A stretch of DNA of 64,000 nt from NCBI GenBank assembly GCA_963931865.1, contig OZ007509.1, positions 8,937,625 to 9,001,624 on the forward strand, written 5' to 3'. The translations under genes and the position numbers were made by a program. Below the pieces are notes generated by a model that was not told where the DNA came from, ran no database searches, and was given only the letters and a program-made list of their open reading frames with translations. The DNA comes from Axinella damicornis (Eukaryota > Porifera > Demospongiae > Axinellida > Axinellidae). How positions within the stretch are numbered: the stretch's first letter is position 1; the number at the start of each line of letters is the position of its first letter. Of this stretch, positions 41,701 through 47,700 are shown one piece after another.

Positions 41701-44700
41701 ATGTACTGTACATGTACATGTATGATAGCATTCTGTTTCCTATGCTTCGAACAGCAAAAGGCTGGATTTTGGTTTCTGCACTAATATAAATAACTGGTCT
41801 TCTCATTGAAACTCATGCTTCTTTCTCCAGGAGAGCACAAGTACCACTAAGCTGTGGAGTAGTTACATGTACATCTGTACAAAGAGTTGTGGTCTGAGTG
41901 CCTTGTGTTCTGCTTGGAGATTGATTCAGAACATTTGAACTTCAATAGCCTTGACCCAGTTGATCCCAAGCATGACATTCGTGAACATGTCCGGGTCATG
42001 GGTGGGATCTCGTAGATCCCATGTCCTGGAGCAGAAGACGGGTGGATGAGAAGCTCTCTGTGTTTTGCTTACAATAATATATTGGGCATGACGATATAAA
42101 ACGGGTGGCATCTTCAAGCTGAGCATAGCAGATTTGTCCCCATGGGCATACCCATTTTTTGCACGCTGAATCTACAATGTAGAGGCATCAGACACCAGTC
42201 CATGGCAACCAAGTGAACTACGTACATGTACATGTACTTGGAACCTGCACCTTCTGGATCAAGCAGAGGTCAAATTGTAGTGACCTGAAGCAGTTCACAA
42301 TGTGTGAGCCGAACTTTTTGCCACTTCTCCCCTCTGGAGGGTACATGTAACACGCTTGTCCTCCAGATCAAACTTCAGGATTTGCCTCTAATTTTTGTGG
42401 TCCAAGACGAATATGGAAATTATTGATAGTAATTATAGTAACGGAATCTGGTATGATTGCTATATTTATAAAATGGAATATGTAGCAGGAGCCCATAACG
42501 AGGAGGGTCTAACTATCCACAATATTATACAGTATACATGTACATGCTGGTTCCTGACTAAAATGAAAAAGCACTAAAGTGCAAACCTCGCCCTCATGTA
42601 GCGAAGCGTACCAATAAGATCTACTAGTGGAATGCAGGACATTGGAGGGTGAGCCTGAGCGAAGTGCAGGTGCAGGATATGCATGGAGCAGTTGCATTCA
42701 CATGACGGTCATCGGACTCAATTATGTGACTGCACAGAAATTATGACACTAAACATACACTCGTGCACATCACAGCAACTGTGAGTCAGGTTAGCGTTTA
42801 ATAGCTGAAGCAGTCTAGCAGGTACGTCACCGACCATGGCGGTAGACCCACGAGCTGTCTCCGCCTTTGTTGTCGCCACCGAGGAGGCAGAACTCGAAGT
42901 TCATGGTGCTCTATTAGCCAATGAGATAGGTAGGTTCGTTCACGAGTGGTCACTCCATCTAGTCTTTACATGTTGCGCATACTGCCATAGGTATTACTCT
43001 ACGATACTGCACTGCACGTGCAAGTATCATGTGTCATCCGGTGCGCGTTCAGGGTCTGGTATCGGGAACCAGACTATAGCTCGCTAGCTCATGAGTTTGT
43101 CACTTTGTGCCGCTTGGTTTGTGGTAGCTGGTGTCGCTAGACGCCACGCTTCACGTACCAGTAGTCTAGTAACAGCGCTAGTGACCCGTTGATGTCGATT
43201 TTGTGGCACAAGCACCAAGTAAAGTTTTCGCGGTGAGCTAAAAACTGTCATAACTCTCGAACTAAACATTTTTATCCATATTGCTATGTTAATTTAGTTC
43301 CTTACGTCGAGCACTTTCTTTTGATACCTTGGTCTTGCTCGTCAAGTACCCGCAGCGCCCGCTAGAACGGTAACAGACAGACACACACACAGACACACAC
43401 ACAGACACACAGACACACACAATGATTACTAGAACCTCGCCCCGCATGGGCGAGGTTAATTACATCACATCACTCTAGTGTCACTGCAGTATGGATTCTC
43501 CACTTGACATAATAATAATAGACCAGGGTTGCTATCATAGTTCAGTTGCAAGTTCACTAGTCATGTCACACAAAATTGGAGTACATTCATGAAGTTCTGA
43601 GAAGTGTGTACATTAATATTGTATCTGAGGTACGTAAGTCTCTCTTACTTATACTTACATGTACATGCATGTATCTGTGAGTGCTGGCATGCCCGTAAGA
43701 CAAAGACACACGGGACCGTGTCAAGAACTTGATAGCAGTGAAGACAACATGGTCAGCAGTGACATCCCTGAACTTGACAGCGAGCATGAAGAACGAGATA
43801 CATGTACATAGTGACTCCAGCGATGTACGTAGATTTGCTGGGAACGCTCCGATGCACGCATACTTGCTGCTACATGTAAGTACACATAGGTGGGAACTCT
43901 TCGGGGTTGAATGCAGAAACAAGGTGCACCACCCATGGGCACTCTATTACAAGACCATGGCCCATGGTACGCTAACTTTCTGGTGGTAGAAAGCGGGCGC
44001 TACATTACAAAAGGATTAGTAAAACTACATGCTCATAATTACAGACTTAAGCATACCTGTACAGTTCCTCAAAACTGAGCCCACTGTTATTCTTCTTCTG
44101 TATCTCACGTATAGCGTTCCTTAGCAATGTCAGGATATCTTCCACATATTTAGGGTCCATCATCACCTGGGAGAGAGGAAGGGAGGAGAGGGGTGTCTAC
44201 ACTCCTTGTACATGTACATACTGTAGAGGATTATTGTATATTGAGTTACATTGTAGACCAATTTTCTCTTGCTCAGGAAGTTGGGGGCGGGCGTATGGAC
44301 ATTATGCTTTTCAAAATTGACCGGATATCAATACATTTAAAACTAAAGTCGCTGGACATACACGTAAAACACAATTGATCATAAATTGTCAGGCTGCTAT
44401 TGTGAGCCCTGATACGGTATCAATACATTAAGATTTTAACGTGTGTCTGTGTGTGTGTCTGTGAGTGACGGTAGTGGGATGTTCGTGGGGCGGGACTAGA
44501 CTATAGTGACGCGCGACCTTCGTACTTCAATTTATTTACTGAACCTCAAACTCGCGGCGAAGAATGTTCGGGCCCAGCAGTCGAAGCGGACGAAATCGGG
44601 CGAGCAGCAGTCGAAGCGGACGCAATCGGGCGAGCAGCAGTTGAAGCGGACGCAATCGGGGAGCAGCAGTTGAAGCGGACGCAATCGGGGAGTATGTAGC

Positions 44701-47700
44701 AGCCGAAGAGGACGCGATCGGGAGCAGCAGCTGAAGTGGACGCAAGCGGTGAGCAGCAGCTGAAGCGGGCGCAATCGGGGAGCAGCAGCTGGAAGCGGAG
44801 GCAAACGGGGAGCAGTGCTAGTGGAAGCGGATGCCGCGATCGGGCCGGGAGCAGCAGCTGAAGCGGTCGCAAGTGGCACTGTGGCAAGCAGCAGCTGAAG
44901 CGGGCGCAATCGGGGAGAGAGCTGTCGGGCGCCGGATTACTCATGGTAGGCGGACGCAAGCGGCAAGCAGCAGCTGAAGCGGGCGCAATCGGGGAGAGGC
45001 AGCTCTGCACAGAGAGCTGTACGGCGCCGGATTACGCATGGTAGGCGAACGAGGGGGAAGTAGCTGAGCGAGCGAAGCGAGCTCAGCTACTTGTAGTAGT
45101 AAACTGTACATGAACATGTACATGTAGTTCCGGACCTGTTAATAACCAAGACACTATGCACAAATGCATGTACATGTACATGTACACGTTCAATCTTTAT
45201 TGCACGAATGATGCATGAGTCCTGAAGTTTCTACCGCTTACGAATGTATCGCCGTAGTGTCCCGCTAATAAGCCCCCTTCAAAAATACGACCTCCACCTC
45301 TTTTTCACCCAAGTTCCTGCACAGGGTAGTTCAACTCGTTATAACGCCCCCCTTGGTGAGCGTCTTCTGGAATCTCTAACCTACACGTGCGCAACTTTGC
45401 AGATCGTCCCTCAGAGTCACCATTGACGCCGACAGTACAAGTCATCTCGCTGCCACTCTTCCGCAGGAAATACCAGGAATGTCCATGGTACATGACCGAC
45501 AGTATTGCTGTTCTTGAGGATGGCTACAGCGAAGTCGTCGTGAATGTTATGGCCCTTGAGTTGAAGTGCAGCTCTTCTCACTAATGTAGGGAGACCACGC
45601 ATGATGACCACGAACAATACTGGCAATCGTTTGTACTTTTGTAACTGTGAACATGAACCTTGGCAGTGTCATAAACGTAGAACTTTTTGAGGGGGCGTAT
45701 AATCGGGACTAATTGCGTACTCAAAAATACGCCCCCTCCCCTCTTTGGGATGGATGTAGTGTACAAAATAGGGGGGCGTATTAACGGGACACTACGGTAT
45801 ACTGCGCAATTCGGAGATTGTGTTGCACATTCTTGGAATATACGTAAGAGTGCAATCTTGAGATTGTGAAAAAATACAATCTTGAGATTGCATAAAGAAC
45901 TGGAAAGGTTGGATCATGCATATGTATGACTGGGTCTTTGGATTATCGCCCATGTTTTGGGGACATTAGAACGCTGCGGAAGGGGGGGGGTGCTAGATAT
46001 GTACTTAGACTAATTGGGCATGTAGTATCCGCCCACCCATTCAGCACTGTATAAACAACAAGTGCTGCACTAAGCGTCTTCCTTGAGAAGAAACGCTAGC
46101 ATGCCATAGTTCATACTTCACTGTAAATCAGCTTTTTTGAATGCACAACCTTACCCAAAGGTTAAGATGCTGCTCAAGACTTTTGTGATGGGTGGGCACT
46201 TGACACATACTCTATGGTATGTCAATTATCATGTGAGTGATGACAAGTGTGCATGTACACAACAAGTACACAATGTACATGCACATGTAGAAAGAATGTG
46301 GGCAAGCATGATTAGAATGTTGCAGACACCCACCCTATTTATTGAGTTGCTACGTACTGTATACACATAGTAGTTTGGCCATGTTCCTGCAAACAATGCT
46401 ACGGGTACATGTACATGCAGGTGTCATTTACGAAGGCAAAATCCCTCCCCCTCTCACCGACTGTCTTGTGAAGAGATACATGTACTACAAACACTTACAT
46501 TTTACTCGGTCCACTGCGTCTGTTTGAAATCAACTGTCTTACATATGCATGTGTACATGCCGCCCACATTCGTATACACTGTAATTGGCCTGGGGCCGTT
46601 CTGTGACATACTCGCATGCAAACCTCCTACCTCTTCCATACTACAAGTAACGAAAAGCTGGGTACATGTATGTGAGTGTGGGCCTGGGAATGACGCGATT
46701 ACAGGCGACGTATTGGTAGAAGAAATAATCAGTTGCGGCAATGGGATTGCTATGGCAACAAATTTGTTGCAATTAGATGGCTTAATTCCCCAACCTTATA
46801 CCGTATTTCCGCGATCAAACGCCCCACTTGATTAGTGGCCGCCCTTGAATAATAGCCGCACCTCGGAAGGGCTGAACGAAATAAAACGCTGCCTTTGTTT
46901 AGTACATGCAGCCGTGGCTAGTATTCGAACAGTCGGCGATCGATCAAAGTGCTTGTCTAGCCCTCGAGGACCGCGACTGTTTCACTGTGAGCGTGACATA
47001 GAGGAAAACTGATTGTTGGTCATATTTCCCAAGAGCTGCCTAAGCGTTTGGCGTTTCCTGAGGTCGTGGCATGGGGGGTGAGCGACGTGTGACCGGCGAA
47101 ATCGTTTGTGATAGTAATGGCTTTGGTTTCCTACTGTTTTGTCAATACGATTATGATGGGACCGCGCGGCCCAAGGCTGAAACGAAACTTCTTCCTTGAG
47201 CATACACTGTGCTCCAATCCGTTTCCTCGCTTCCTTGTTTATGCTGAGTTTAATAAATGCTGCCTTTGATTAGTGGCCGCCCTCGAATAGTAGCCACAGT
47301 AAATTGTGTGTTGAAACAAATAGCAGCTGTGGCGTTTGATCGTGGAAATACGGTAGGCACACATAGAAATGAAGAGTGGATCCACTGGATCGAGGTACTC
47401 CTCATTACAGGGTGTATGTACATGTACACCTACATGTAGTGTAAACATAAACAGTTACGTGTACATGTGTACATGTATATAAGTTCATGACCTACATACC
47501 GTAGTCGTGCGTTATTAGGCGCATCTCAATTATAGTCGCATATTCGCTGTTAGGCGCAGGTTCAACTCTCATCCCAAGGTACTCGCAGTTAAGCGCTGCT
47601 GTCTTCTTCCAGAAACTTTGCCATTTTCGATCCTACGGAGTGGAAACAGCTACAATTCGAATTGAAGTGCACTTCCTATTCGAGGAATGTCATTATATTC

